A stretch of 64,000 nucleotides of DNA, from assembly GCF_026240095.1 (NCBI RefSeq), contig NZ_JAPIVG010000001.1, forward strand, positions 1 through 64,000. The letters run 5' to 3'. The position numbers and the translations under genes were made by a program. Source of the DNA: Pedobacter sandarakinus. Lineage in GTDB: Bacteria; Bacteroidota; Bacteroidia; Sphingobacteriales; Sphingobacteriaceae. The notes beneath the pieces are model-generated. The model had not been told where the DNA came from and did no database searches. It saw only the letters and a program-made list of their open reading frames with translations. This document shows, piece after piece, positions 36,896 to 45,941 of the stretch; positions within the stretch are counted from its first letter, which is position 1, and each line of letters starts with the position of its first letter.

Positions 36896-38854
36896 TTAAA
36901 CTGGTAATCGGTGTAACTCAATATCATCTGGAGTTACAAAAATAAGCGGCACTTTTTCCACGTCGACATAGCTGCTATCTAAACCAAAACTGCGCTCTTC
37001 TGACAAACTCAGCTTTTTAAGGATAAAATAGTAATCCATAATTGTTCGCTCATAAAGGCTTAGCTTGGTAAATTTAGAGAGGTGTTTTTCTAGCAACACA
37101 AAGCGGAAATCACCAGCAATTTTATGCTTATTTAAGGATGTATACTGACTTGTAATATCAATTTCACCATTCTTCACTAACTCCTCTACTACCTTCCGGT
37201 ATAGCAAATTAACACGTTGCTCTACCCTGAATCCTAATCTGAAATCGATCCTTATTAGCTTTCCTGGAATTAAAAACTCTACTTTATAGTCCAATGTATA
37301 TGGCTCGTCCATTACGTCAACATGCACTAACCAATATACATCAGCACGTTTTGGTTCTTTCTGTATAATGGAATAGATAATTTTCGATTCTATCTCTGTT
37401 TTAAAATTTGCACTTGTTAAATAAACCAATTGCGACGAGTACTTTGGTACGCTTTCATCGCTGCTTAACTCACTTAGAATTTGGTAGTAATCTTCAATTT
37501 CTACGTATTTAACAAAACGATTCTTAATTTTTCTGGCTACAAACCAGCTCCACATAATGGTAAACAATAACGAGCCGATTAAAACCGTTACCCAGCCACC
37601 GTGCAAAAATTTAGTTAAATTACTGATGAGGAAAGTACCCTCTATAATTACATAAGTGATGAAAAAAGTAGCGATAAGGTATCTTGGAAATCGCCTGCTC
37701 CGTAAGTAAAAACTCACTAGAATGGTAGTCATCAGCATGGCTATAGTTATAGATAACCCATAGGCCGCATCCATACTTTCAGATTTTCTGAAGAGCAAAA
37801 CAATACCACAACAGCCTATCCACAGCATCCAATTGATAGACGGAACATATAACTGCCCCTTTGTTACAGATGGATAAATAATTTTGATTTTCGGCCATAA
37901 GTTTAACCGAACAGCCTCAGATATGAGCGTAAATGAACCACTTATTAAAGCCTGACTCGCTATTACAGCAGCCATTGTTGCCAGAATAACCATTGGTACC
38001 TGAAAATGATCTGGCACAATCATAAAGAATGGATTCATCTTTGCGCCTGGCACATAGCTATTGCTATTATGTAAAATCCAAACACCTTGACCAAGATAAT
38101 TTAAAATCAAGGTTAACTTCACAAAAATCCAGCTAATCCTAATGTTATTTCTGCCACAATGCCCTAAGTCAGAGTAAAGGGCCTCGGCTCCAGTAGTACA
38201 TAAAAATACCCCGCCCAAAATAAGAAATGCAAGCTTATTCGTGATCAACAAATGGATGGCCCAATATGGATTGAATGCGCTTAAGATGCTCAAATCTTTC
38301 ACAACAAAAGACATCCCCAGGATACCTAATACTGCAAACCAAACAAACATTACCGGCCCAAACAACTTTCCTACCAGATTGGTTCCAAATTGTTGAATGA
38401 TGAATAAGATCGTTAGTATAATAAGTACAATCGGAATCACCTGGATATCGAACTTTCTTGTTAATCCTTCAATCGCTGAAGTTACGGTGATACTAGGCGT
38501 GATAATGCCATCGGCAAGTAATGCACAACCCCCAACTACTGCAGGTAGAACCAGCCACTTAGCCTTCTTCCTTACTAACGAAAACAACGAAAAAATTCCA
38601 CCTTCACCCTTGTTATCGGCTCGAAGCGTGATAATAACATATTTAATGGTGGTCTGAAGTGTTAAGGTCCAGATGATGCAAGAAAGAACACCTAAAACAT
38701 TGGTTGGATTAATATCTTGTTTACCGCCAAGAATTGTGGTGAAAATAGCATTAAGCGTATACAGAGGAGATGTTCCAATATCACCAAACACAATACCCAA
38801 ACTAATAAGAACTCCGCCGGCTGTTAACGCATTGACATTTTTATGATTTGACAT
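36896..38854 (-). CDS. kup: Kup potassium uptake transporter
   Basis: A 652-residue K+ transporter of the HAK/KUP/KT family. It begins with GVLISLGIVFGDIGTSPLYTLNAIF, the family signature, and has about 12 helices to residue 440, including LLADGIITPSITVTSAIEGL and GAEALYSDLGHCGRNNIR. The remaining 210 residues form the cytoplasmic C-terminal domain. By family it imports K+ with protons. A near-consensus promoter lies directly upstream, and a 50-residue membrane protein gene follows after 5 bases. K+ uptake could support the K+-dependent pyrophosphatase, but they are unlinked. Confidence 0.95.
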   Translation of the reverse strand: MSNHKNVNALTAGGVLISLGIVFGDIGTSPLYTLNAIFTTILGGKQDINPTNVLGVLSCIIWTLTLQTTIKYVIITLRADNKGEGGIFSLFSLVRKKAKWLVLPAVVGGCALLADGIITPSITVTSAIEGLTRKFDIQVIPIVLIILTILFIIQQFGTNLVGKLFGPVMFVWFAVLGILGMSFVVKDLSILSAFNPYWAIHLLITNKLAFLILGGVFLCTTGAEALYSDLGHCGRNNIRISWIFVKLTLILNYLGQGVWILHNSNSYVPGAKMNPFFMIVPDHFQVPMVILATMAAVIASQALISGSFTLISEAVRLNLWPKIKIIYPSVTKGQLYVPSINWMLWIGCCGIVLLFRKSESMDAAYGLSITIAMLMTTILVSFYLRSRRFPRYLIATFFITYVIIEGTFLISNLTKFLHGGWVTVLIGSLLFTIMWSWFVARKIKNRFVKYVEIEDYYQILSELSSDESVPKYSSQLVYLTSANFKTEIESKIIYSIIQKEPKRADVYWLVHVDVMDEPYTLDYKVEFLIPGKLIRIDFRLGFRVEQRVNLLYRKVVEELVKNGEIDITSQYTSLNKHKIAGDFRFVLLEKHLSKFTKLSLYERTIMDYYFILKKLSLSEERSFGLDSSYVDVEKVPLIFVTPDDIELHRLPV

Positions 38855-38876
38855 GTCATTTATTTTTTTAGTGCGG

Positions 38877-38907
38877 CAAAAGTAAACTAACTATAACAAA
38901 TTAACAA
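38877..38907 (-). promoter_or_regulatory. Promoter of kup
   Basis: On the minus strand: TTG (38905-38907), 20 bases, TACTTTTG (38877-38884), matching the Bacteroidota consensus. Predicted leader about 15-20 bases. Confidence 0.6.
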
Positions 38908-39013
38908 CCAAATTATTGTGTATTTTTAACACTATGAAAAACAAAATTTATTGTTAAATTGTGTTAAATTATAACAGATGAACAAAATGTTTAATTTCTT
39001 TGTTTTTAATTAA

Positions 39014-39021
39014 TACATTTG
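39014..39021 (+). promoter_or_regulatory. -7 promoter element of the T9SS cargo gene
   Basis: TACATTTG lies 13 bases before the ATG at 39035. No well-placed TTG is apparent. Confidence 0.45.
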
Positions 39022-39034
39022 TTGTACCAATTTG

Positions 39035-39568
39035 ATGAAACTCTACACTAGGATAACGTTGCTCACAAAAATCATTTGCACAGTGTGCATGGTTTTATTG
39101 TGCAGTTTAAATTCCTGGTCGCAGCAAACTGATAGTATCCATATCAGTTTAAAAAACAGAACCAAAAAGAACATTAAAACACCAGAAATCAAGGCCAATA
39201 TTACGCCTTACCGTCCACTATTCGGCACGCTAGCTTATTCTGGAATGTTCAATACCTATTCTGGTACTGCGAAAAGCCCTTCTGTTTCGGCAAATAAAGA
39301 TCGTTTGCTAACCATTGTCAAAATTTATCCCAACCCGGTTGAAGACCAACTGAACATCATTTTATCGATTGGCAAAGATGGTACACTAACTACTATCAAA
39401 ATCATCGACCTGTTGGGTAATGAGGTAGTAACTTTGGCTAACGAACGCTTAAACGCTGGCGAACAAACTAAAACGTTTAATATTCCCAGCCGCCTAAATG
39501 CAGGCATATACTTTTTACGTGTAATGGCTGGTTCAGAAAGTCAGGTAAAAAGAATCTCAGTTTTATAA
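39035..39568 (+). CDS. Small secreted protein with T9SS type A sorting domain
   Basis: A 177-residue protein with a signal peptide ending NSWSQ (about residue 30). The mature part before the sorting domain has only about 60 residues (31-92), basic and Thr/Ser-rich. Residues 93-177 form a T9SS C-terminal domain: KIYPNPVEDQLNI at 96-108, then IKIIDLLGNEVVTL and the closing NAGIYFLRVMAGSESQVKRI. Such domains direct cargo through the type IX system, where they are cut off or used for attachment. The cargo itself has no recognisable domain. The ATG at 39035 is chosen over the TTG immediately before it. Confidence 0.82.
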   Translation: MKLYTRITLLTKIICTVCMVLLCSLNSWSQQTDSIHISLKNRTKKNIKTPEIKANITPYRPLFGTLAYSGMFNTYSGTAKSPSVSANKDRLLTIVKIYPNPVEDQLNIILSIGKDGTLTTIKIIDLLGNEVVTLANERLNAGEQTKTFNIPSRLNAGIYFLRVMAGSESQVKRISVL

Positions 39569-39597
39569 CATCAATTTCTTTTCTATTTTTGGAAAGC

Positions 39598-39620
39598 TGT
39601 GGGTGTAGCCCACATTTCTT
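39598..39620 (+). terminator. Terminator of the T9SS cargo gene
   Basis: Stem TGTGGG (39598-39603) with CCCACA (39609-39614), loop TGTAG, followed by a T-rich tail (TTTCTT). Confidence 0.6.
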
Positions 39621-39641
39621 ATTGTACCATAAATATCACTC

Positions 39642-40253
39642 ATGAAAATCATAGCCATTGGCCGTAATTATGCCGAACATGCAAAGGAACTGAATAATCC
39701 AGTTCCAACCACCCCTGTAATATTCATGAAGCCCGATACGGCAATACTAAAAGATAACAAAGCATTTTATTTGCCCGAATTTTCTAACGACATACACTAC
39801 GAGCTGGAAGTGGTATTGAAAATTTGTAAAGAAGGCAAACATATTGCCGAGAAATTCGCCGCTAATTATTACGATGAAATCGGCCTTGGCATTGATTTCA
39901 CGGCACGAGATATTCAAAGCAAACACAAAGAGAAAGGATTACCTTGGGAGCTTGCCAAAGGATTCGATCACTCTGCTCCGATCAGTATTTTTTACCCTAA
40001 AAGTGATTTCGACAATTTGTACGATTTAAATTTCGAACTTCAGGTAAATGGAAAAACACGGCAAAATGGCTATACTAAAGACCTCCTGTTCTCGTTCGAG
40101 AAGATAATAAGCTTTGTTTCGCAATACATCACCCTTAAAAAAGGAGATTTAATATTTACCGGAACACCAGAAGGTGTAGGAAAAACCAATCGAGGCGATA
40201 AATTAGAAGCCTGGCTTAACGGCAAACAACTTTTAAATTTTGAAGTAAAATAA
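39642..40253 (+). CDS. Fumarylacetoacetate hydrolase-family enzyme
   Basis: A 203-residue protein of the FAH superfamily. It opens KIIAIGRNYAEHAKEL, and has PVIFMKPDTAIL, HYELEVVLKI with the metal-binding Glu pair, GIDFTARDIQSKHKEKGLPWELAKGFD and TGTPEGVG near the end. Members hydrolyse or decarboxylate C-C bonds in oxaloacetate, acylpyruvate or catechol-derived acids; oxaloacetate decarboxylase/acylpyruvase activity is common in this compact branch. The precise substrate is uncertain. The M23 peptidase gene follows after 3 bases, so they form an operon. Confidence 0.88.
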   Translation: MKIIAIGRNYAEHAKELNNPVPTTPVIFMKPDTAILKDNKAFYLPEFSNDIHYELEVVLKICKEGKHIAEKFAANYYDEIGLGIDFTARDIQSKHKEKGLPWELAKGFDHSAPISIFYPKSDFDNLYDLNFELQVNGKTRQNGYTKDLLFSFEKIISFVSQYITLKKGDLIFTGTPEGVGKTNRGDKLEAWLNGKQLLNFEVK

Positions 40254-40256
40254 CGA

Positions 40257-41990
40257 ATGATTAACAAGCAGATTACCATTAAGATTAAATATTTCACGCT
40301 CTTTTTTTTAATTGTTTCAACTCAAGTTTCACAGGCTCAACAAATTTTTAGCACAAATAAATATCCCCTTACCGATTTCAGGCAGCCATTAGATATTATG
40401 CCTCCTGCCTTGGCGGGCTCCTTTGGCGAGATTCGCGGCAATCATTTCCATTCGGGCATCGACTTTAGGACCAACCAGCGAGAAGGCTACCCTGTTTACG
40501 CTGTTGCCGATGGCTACATTTCCAGGCTTAGGGTGCAGAACAGTGGATTTGGTCAGGCCCTTTACATCAATCATCCAAATGGCTTCACTACCGTATATGG
40601 CCACCTGCAACGCTTTTCTCCAAAGATTGCAACCATCGTCAAAAACCTTGAATACGAAAAGAAATCGTTTGAAATTGATGAATTTCCCGATGCAGCACTA
40701 ATCCCGGTACGTAAAGGCGAAATAATTGCATGGTCTGGGAATCGAGGTAGTTCTGGTGGACCACATCTACATTTCGAAATCAGAGACACCAAAACCGAGG
40801 AAACCATAAACCCTCAATTTTTCGGCATAAATATTCCTGATAATATTCCCCCGATCATCCACGGGTTATATGTTTACAAACTTAATGGTAAAACTTTTAA
40901 TGAAAGTACTACCAAGCAAGCCATTGCAATTTCAGGTGGCAATGGCAAATATAAAGTTGCACAGCCAGTTAGCCTAACAGGCGAAGTTGGCTTTGGAATT
41001 GTAACAACAGATAGACACAACGGCTTATCTGGAACAAATGGTGTGTACTCCATCCAATTAGAAGTTGATGGAAAAATGGTCTACACCTCTGCCCTCGAGC
41101 GTTTTGCATTCGAAAATAGCAAAGCCATTAATGCTCATATCGATTATCCAACTTATCTTAATACCAAAAGAAGTATCCAAAAAAGCTTTGTTGAGCCTGG
41201 TAACCCGCTGAATATTTATTCTGGCTTAATTAACCGTGGAAGGCTTACTTTTAACGATGGGGCAACTCATCAACTGCGGTATTTGGTAACAGATGCCAAA
41301 GGAAACACTTCTAGCTTATCATTTGAAGTAAAAGCAGGATTAGCACAACCAACGCCAATTGTTGTGCCAAGTGGAACCGTCTATGCATACGGAAAACCGA
41401 ACGAATTTAACGCAGACGGTGTTAGGGTATTATTTCCGCAGGGAACATTATACAGCGACTTAAATTTTACCTATAAGAAGTTGCCAAAACCAGCTGGCAA
41501 TGCCTATTCTGCTGTTCATCAAATTCATAACAGGTTTACGCCGCTCCACGTGGGTTTCGATTTGTGGATCAAAGCCGATGAACTACCCGAGCAATTACAG
41601 AATAAAGCAATAATTGTTAGTACTACAGGTTCTGCTCAAGGTGGCTATTATGAAAATGGTTTTGTTAAAGCAAATCCAAGAAGTTTCGGTAGCTTCTACA
41701 TCAGTACTGATACATTAGCCCCACGCATTTCACCAATAAACATCATTGATGGGAAAAATATGGCGGGCCTACCAAGAATGAATTTTAAGATAAGCGATAA
41801 CCTATCAGGAATAAAAAGTTTCAACGGTTATATAGATGGTGAGTGGATACTAATGGAGTTTGATACAAAAACTGCCACACTTTGGCATAGTTTTGATGAA
41901 CGCACTAAAGCTGGAAAACATAGTTTCGAGTTGGTAGTGGCAGACATGAAAGACAATATTAGGCGCTATACAATTTCATTCTACAGGTAA
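40257..41990 (+). CDS. Secreted M23-family metallopeptidase
   Basis: A 577-residue envelope protein with a signal peptide ending QVSQAQ (about residue 28). The LytM/M23 domain has HFHSGIDFR (His65, Asp69 as zinc ligands) and PHLHFEIRD (His170, His172). Residues after about 200 form beta-rich Ig-like regions, including LAPRISPINIIDGKNMAGLPRMNF and the final KAGKHSFELVVADMKDN. By family it cleaves peptidoglycan cross-bridges or is a catalytic relative; all four metal residues are present, so it may be active. Cotranscribed with the FAH-family gene. Confidence 0.88.
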   Translation: MINKQITIKIKYFTLFFLIVSTQVSQAQQIFSTNKYPLTDFRQPLDIMPPALAGSFGEIRGNHFHSGIDFRTNQREGYPVYAVADGYISRLRVQNSGFGQALYINHPNGFTTVYGHLQRFSPKIATIVKNLEYEKKSFEIDEFPDAALIPVRKGEIIAWSGNRGSSGGPHLHFEIRDTKTEETINPQFFGINIPDNIPPIIHGLYVYKLNGKTFNESTTKQAIAISGGNGKYKVAQPVSLTGEVGFGIVTTDRHNGLSGTNGVYSIQLEVDGKMVYTSALERFAFENSKAINAHIDYPTYLNTKRSIQKSFVEPGNPLNIYSGLINRGRLTFNDGATHQLRYLVTDAKGNTSSLSFEVKAGLAQPTPIVVPSGTVYAYGKPNEFNADGVRVLFPQGTLYSDLNFTYKKLPKPAGNAYSAVHQIHNRFTPLHVGFDLWIKADELPEQLQNKAIIVSTTGSAQGGYYENGFVKANPRSFGSFYISTDTLAPRISPINIIDGKNMAGLPRMNFKISDNLSGIKSFNGYIDGEWILMEFDTKTATLWHSFDERTKAGKHSFELVVADMKDNIRRYTISFYR

Positions 41991-42109
41991 CAATCTTTTA
42001 TTTCATCCCGCAGTAGTATTTTAGTAATGTAATCTTTTCAGGTTTATAGAACCTGTTAATGATTCATGTGTTTAAATTGGTCTACGCATAAACATAATTT
42101 AATAAGAAC

Positions 42110-42574
42110 ATGGCAACTTTAAAAGAAGGTGATTTAGCACCGGAAATTGTTTCTAAAGACCAGGACGGCAAACACATATCATTGGCCGACTTTAAAGGGA
42201 AAACAGTAGTCTTGTATTTTTATCCAAAAGACGATACCCCAGGATGTACAGCTGAGGCTTGCGATTTTAGAGATAATTATCAAGGCTTGATTGCAAAGGG
42301 CATTGAGGTTTTAGGTGTGAGTACTGATGATGAGAAATCGCATCAAAAGTTCATCACAAAACATAGCCTCCCTTTTATTTTGCTGGCAGATACCGACCAA
42401 AAAATAGTAAATGACTATGGTGTTTGGGCAGAGAAAAACATGTATGGGAAAAAATACATGGGAACCGTTCGCAGCACTTTTATTATCGATGGCGAGGGCA
42501 AGATAGCACACATTATTAAAAAAGTAGATACAAAAAATGCCACGCAGCAGGTGCTCGATTTAATCAATAACTAA
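42110..42574 (+). CDS. bcp: Thioredoxin-dependent thiol peroxidase (Bcp/PrxQ)
   Basis: A 154-residue peroxiredoxin that reduces hydroperoxides using thioredoxin. DDTPGCTAEACDFRD carries the peroxidatic Cys46 and the resolving Cys51, five residues apart, as in atypical two-cysteine PrxQ enzymes. LYFYPKDDTPG and RSTFIIDGEGKI are conserved family segments. Cytoplasmic. It stands alone, 120 bases after the M23 gene; a 6-bp hairpin CAGGTT/AACCTG (42039-42055) in that gap may end the upstream transcript. Confidence 0.95.
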   Translation: MATLKEGDLAPEIVSKDQDGKHISLADFKGKTVVLYFYPKDDTPGCTAEACDFRDNYQGLIAKGIEVLGVSTDDEKSHQKFITKHSLPFILLADTDQKIVNDYGVWAEKNMYGKKYMGTVRSTFIIDGEGKIAHIIKKVDTKNATQQVLDLINN

Positions 42575-42597
42575 TTATGATATAGCAGTTAAAATAT

Positions 42598-42605
42598 TAA
42601 CTTTG
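42598..42605 (+). promoter_or_regulatory. -7 promoter element of the transketolase genes
   Basis: TAACTTTG, 26 bases before the start codon at 42632. No clear TTG box. Confidence 0.45.
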
Positions 42606-42631
42606 CTATGTAACAACAACCTCATATTTTA

Positions 42632-43477
42632 ATGAAACATACTATTAAAGAGCTAGAAGACATTGCTTCACAAATCAGACGAGATATCGTAAGAATGGTT
42701 CATGGATGCCAATCTGGCCACCCTGGTGCATCGCTAGGTTGTACCGATTTTTTTACGGCGCTTTATTTTGAAGTGATGAACCATAAAACTGATTTCACGA
42801 TGGAAGGTGCAGGTGAAGATTTGTTTTTCTTGTCTAACGGCCATATATCACCCGTTTGGTATAGCACATTAGCCCATGCGGGTTATTTCGATAAAAGCGA
42901 GTTAGCTACCTTTCGTAAATTAGATTCTAGGTTGCAGGGTCACCCAACCACACACGAACATTTACCAGGAATCAGAATTGCTTCCGGGTCTTTAGGTCAA
43001 GGCTTATCGGTTGCTATCGGCGCAGCTTTAGCAAAAAAATTAAATGGCGATCATTCTTATATCTTCGCACTCCTAGGCGACGGTGAATTACAAGAAGGCC
43101 AAAACTGGGAAGCAGCGATGTTTGCGCCTTTTAATAAGGTTGATCATCTAATTGCGTCTGTAGATTACAATGGACAGCAAATAGACGGGCCTACTAGCAA
43201 AGTTTTAGCTTTAGACGACTTACAGGCAAAATTTGAGGCTTTCGGCTGGCATGTAATCAACACCGATGGTAATGATATGCAGGCTATTGTAGAAGGACTA
43301 CATTATGCTAAAACACTGACTGGCAAAGGAAAACCAATCTTAAATTTAATGAGCACGCAAATGGGTGCGGGTGTAGATTACATGATGGGTAGCCATAAGT
43401 GGCATGGTACCGCCCCTAACGACGATCAGTTGGCTAAAGCATTAGCGCAATTACCAGAAACTTTAGGAGATTACTAA
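42632..43477 (+). CDS. Transketolase, N-terminal subunit
   Basis: A 281-residue protein that corresponds to the thiamine-diphosphate-binding N-terminal half of transketolase. GHPGASLGCTDFFTALYF is the opening conserved block, SLGQGLSVAIGAALAKK follows, and LLGDGELQEGQNWEAAMFAP is the ThDP motif (GDG then about 28 residues to N/D; DYNGQQIDGP). GSHKWHGTAP ends the domain. With the next gene it makes a split transketolase exchanging two-carbon units in the pentose phosphate pathway. The two halves are separated by 112 bases. Confidence 0.95.
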   Translation: MKHTIKELEDIASQIRRDIVRMVHGCQSGHPGASLGCTDFFTALYFEVMNHKTDFTMEGAGEDLFFLSNGHISPVWYSTLAHAGYFDKSELATFRKLDSRLQGHPTTHEHLPGIRIASGSLGQGLSVAIGAALAKKLNGDHSYIFALLGDGELQEGQNWEAAMFAPFNKVDHLIASVDYNGQQIDGPTSKVLALDDLQAKFEAFGWHVINTDGNDMQAIVEGLHYAKTLTGKGKPILNLMSTQMGAGVDYMMGSHKWHGTAPNDDQLAKALAQLPETLGDY

Positions 43478-43589
43478 ATCACTTGGTAGATGAGATTTTA
43501 TCTCATTGTTAGTTAGCTAAAGGCTCAGTTCTAATTAAATATAAAGCCTGCGGAACAAGTTTACCGCAGCTCATTAAAAATATAAAAAC

Positions 43590-44549
43590 GTGAAAAAATA
43601 CACATATACAGAAAAAAAAGATACACGTTCGGGTTTTGGTGCTGGCTTACATGAGGCAGGTAAGAAAAACGAAAACGTGGTTGCATTGTGTGCCGATTTA
43701 GTAGGATCGCTTAAAATGGATGCTTTCATAAAAGATTTTCCGGAACGATTTACCCAGGTGGGTATTGCCGAAGCGAACATGATCGGAATTGCAGCTGGTA
43801 TGACTATCGGAGGGAAAATTCCATTTACAGGTACATTTGCTAACTTTTCTACCGGACGGGTTTACGACCAAATCCGCCAATCAGTAGCGTATTCTAACAA
43901 AAATGTTAAGATTTGTGCATCACATGCTGGTTTAACACTTGGCGAAGATGGTGCAACACACCAAATTCTCGAAGATATCGGCTTAATGAAGATGCTGCCG
44001 GGAATGGTGGTAATTAATCCTTGCGATTATAACCAAACCAAAGCGGCAACTATGGCCATTGCAGAATATGAAGGGCCGGTATATTTACGTTTCGGTCGCC
44101 CGGTAATTCCAGTATTCACAGATCCTGATCAAAAGTTCGAAATTGGTAAAGCCTGGATGGTCAACGAAGGAACTGATGTAACCATAATTGCAACCGGACA
44201 CATGGTTTGGAAAGCGATTGAGGCTGGCGAGAAATTAGCGGAGCTGGGTATCGATGCGGAAATTATAAATATTCACACCATTAAACCTTTGGATGATGAA
44301 GCAATCTTAACTTCTGTAAAGAAAACAGGTTGCGTGGTAACTTGCGAGGAGCACAACAAATTTGGAGGTTTAGGTGAGAGCGTTGCTAGATTATTAACTA
44401 CAACACACCCAACGCCACAAGAATTTGTTGCTACTAACGATACTTTTGGAGAAAGTGGTACGCCAGATCAACTAATGGCTAAATATGGCTTAGATGCTGT
44501 AAACATTGTTGAGGCGGTTCAAAAGGTTATCAACAGAAAAAAAGCCTAG
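43590..44549 (+). CDS. Transketolase, C-terminal subunit
   Basis: A 319-residue protein forming the pyrimidine-binding and C-terminal domains of transketolase. FTQVGIAEANMIGIAAGM provides the glutamate that activates ThDP (IAE), THQILEDIGLMKMLPGM follows, and the tail domain (TGHMVWKAIEAGEKL, CEEHNKFGGLGE) completes the fold. Its start is a GTG at 43590, the only plausible start at this end. A 6-bp hairpin CTGCGG (43548-43553)/CCGCAG (43564-43569) lies just upstream, in the gap from the N-terminal subunit, and could adjust the ratio of the halves. Confidence 0.95.
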   Translation: MKKYTYTEKKDTRSGFGAGLHEAGKKNENVVALCADLVGSLKMDAFIKDFPERFTQVGIAEANMIGIAAGMTIGGKIPFTGTFANFSTGRVYDQIRQSVAYSNKNVKICASHAGLTLGEDGATHQILEDIGLMKMLPGMVVINPCDYNQTKAATMAIAEYEGPVYLRFGRPVIPVFTDPDQKFEIGKAWMVNEGTDVTIIATGHMVWKAIEAGEKLAELGIDAEIINIHTIKPLDDEAILTSVKKTGCVVTCEEHNKFGGLGESVARLLTTTHPTPQEFVATNDTFGESGTPDQLMAKYGLDAVNIVEAVQKVINRKKA

Positions 44550-44564
44550 TGTAAATAAAAGATG

Positions 44565-44610
44565 AAGGCGCCAGACACAGCAAGAGAAATGTTGTACTGG
44601 TGCCTTTGTT
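44565..44610 (+). terminator. Probable terminator after the transketolase genes
   Basis: A 10-bp stem AAGGCGCCAG (44565-44574) with CTGGTGCCTT (44597-44606), one G-U pair, loop 22 bases, followed by TGTTATT, a modest U tail. Confidence 0.65.
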
Positions 44611-44630
44611 ATTAAAAACTAAATTACTCG

Positions 44631-45191
44631 ATGAAACAAGTTGAAGATTCAGAAATTCTTGAAATGTTTGCCGTCGAGAGAACGCGTAATGAGGCCTTTA
44701 ATTTGTTGTTAAAAAAATATCAGCAAAAAATTTATTGGCACATTAGGCGCTTGGTTCTTAACCATGATGACTGTGATGATCTATTACAGGAAGTTTTTGT
44801 AAAGGTTTGGAAAAACCTGGATAAATTTCGGAGCGACTCTCAACTCTATACCTGGATTTATCGCATCGCGACAAATGAATCGATTACCTTTTTAAATAAG
44901 CAAAAACTTAAAAACAATACGCCATTAGATGAGGTTTCATCTGAACTGGCAGAAAACCTAGTAGCCTCATCTTATTTTAATGGAGATAAACTTGAGCTTA
45001 AATTGCAAAAAGCAATACTTACGCTGCCCGAAAAACAGCGAATTATCTTCAACATGAAATATTTTGATGATATGAAATATGAAGAAATTTCTGAGGTGCT
45101 GGGAACATCTGTAGGTGCACTAAAAGCGTCATTTCATATTGCCGCGAAAAAAATCGAAGCAATTATTACAAATGATGAAATTGATTATTAA
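44631..45191 (+). CDS. ECF-type RNA polymerase sigma factor
   Basis: A 186-residue sigma-70 family protein. Region 2 is seen in DDCDDLLQEVFVKVWKNLDKF followed by TWIYRIATNESITFLNK, and region 4 in LPEKQRIIFNMKYFDDMKYEEISEVLG with the helix-turn-helix (GTSVGALKASFHIAAKKIE). There is no zinc-type anti-sigma gene next to it. The following gene encodes a single-pass membrane protein with repeats, which is the candidate partner, and a Spy-like periplasmic protein comes third. This gene order suggests envelope-stress control. Target promoters are unknown. Confidence 0.93.
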   Translation: MKQVEDSEILEMFAVERTRNEAFNLLLKKYQQKIYWHIRRLVLNHDDCDDLLQEVFVKVWKNLDKFRSDSQLYTWIYRIATNESITFLNKQKLKNNTPLDEVSSELAENLVASSYFNGDKLELKLQKAILTLPEKQRIIFNMKYFDDMKYEEISEVLGTSVGALKASFHIAAKKIEAIITNDEIDY

Positions 45192-45224
45192 ACCTTTTGC
45201 GTTTTATTTAATCATATAACTGTG

Positions 45225-45875
45225 ATGAATGAGAATATAGAAAATAACGACTGGAAACTGGATGCACCAAGCCTTGCGGCACTAGATAGGCGCAATCCAT
45301 ATTTAGTTCCAGATCAATATTTCGAAGATGCGGAAGCGGCTATTAAAAGTGAAATTTATTTAAGTGACTTAAAATCGAAAACTAGCGAAACTACTTTTAG
45401 TGTACCACATGGGTATTTTGAGGACTTAGCAGAACGCATTGAGACGAACGTTAAGTTATCTCAAGTACAGCTAACTGATAATTCCTTTGCAGTTCCGGAT
45501 GGTTATTTCGAAAGCTTACAGCAACGCATCGCTGATAAAGTTTCGTTAACGGTTCCTGTAAGACATGCTAAAATTATTCCGCTTTGGAAACGTAGTTTTG
45601 TTAAATATGCGAGTGCAGCATGTTTCGCAATCATTGCATCTTTTGGCGCTTACTATTACCAAAACAGCACGCCCATGCCTGCAATGCAAACGCAATCTGC
45701 TGATTTGGCCAACGACCAAATGCTTTATGACATCGACGAAAGTACTATTATTGAACATTTAGAAACGCAATCATCACAATCAACAAATGCCAACTCTGCT
45801 TCAGATACAGAAATGGAAAACTACATCTTGAGTAATTTCTCTTCGAGCGATTTATCTCAGGAACTAAATAATTAA
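45225..45875 (+). CDS. Single-pass membrane protein with three tandem cytoplasmic repeats, candidate anti-sigma
   Basis: A 216-residue protein with no recognised family. The N-terminal part contains three copies of a unit built around VP then YFE about two residues later: VPDQYFED (28-35), VPHGYFED (60-67) and VPDGYFES (90-97), each followed by an amphipathic stretch (AIKSEIYL, RIETNVKL, RIADKVSL). A membrane helix (about residues 123-143) leads to an acidic, Ser/Asn-rich exterior tail. Cytoplasmic repeats plus one helix next to an ECF sigma gene fit an anti-sigma factor without a zinc site. The ATG at 45225 is preferred to the GTG before it. Confidence 0.7.
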   Translation: MNENIENNDWKLDAPSLAALDRRNPYLVPDQYFEDAEAAIKSEIYLSDLKSKTSETTFSVPHGYFEDLAERIETNVKLSQVQLTDNSFAVPDGYFESLQQRIADKVSLTVPVRHAKIIPLWKRSFVKYASAACFAIIASFGAYYYQNSTPMPAMQTQSADLANDQMLYDIDESTIIEHLETQSSQSTNANSASDTEMENYILSNFSSSDLSQELNN

Positions 45876-45941
45876 TTAATCATCATGATGAGTGAAGTGA
45901 AAAACTTCATCAGCATTGAAGAAATAAAATAACCGATAAAA

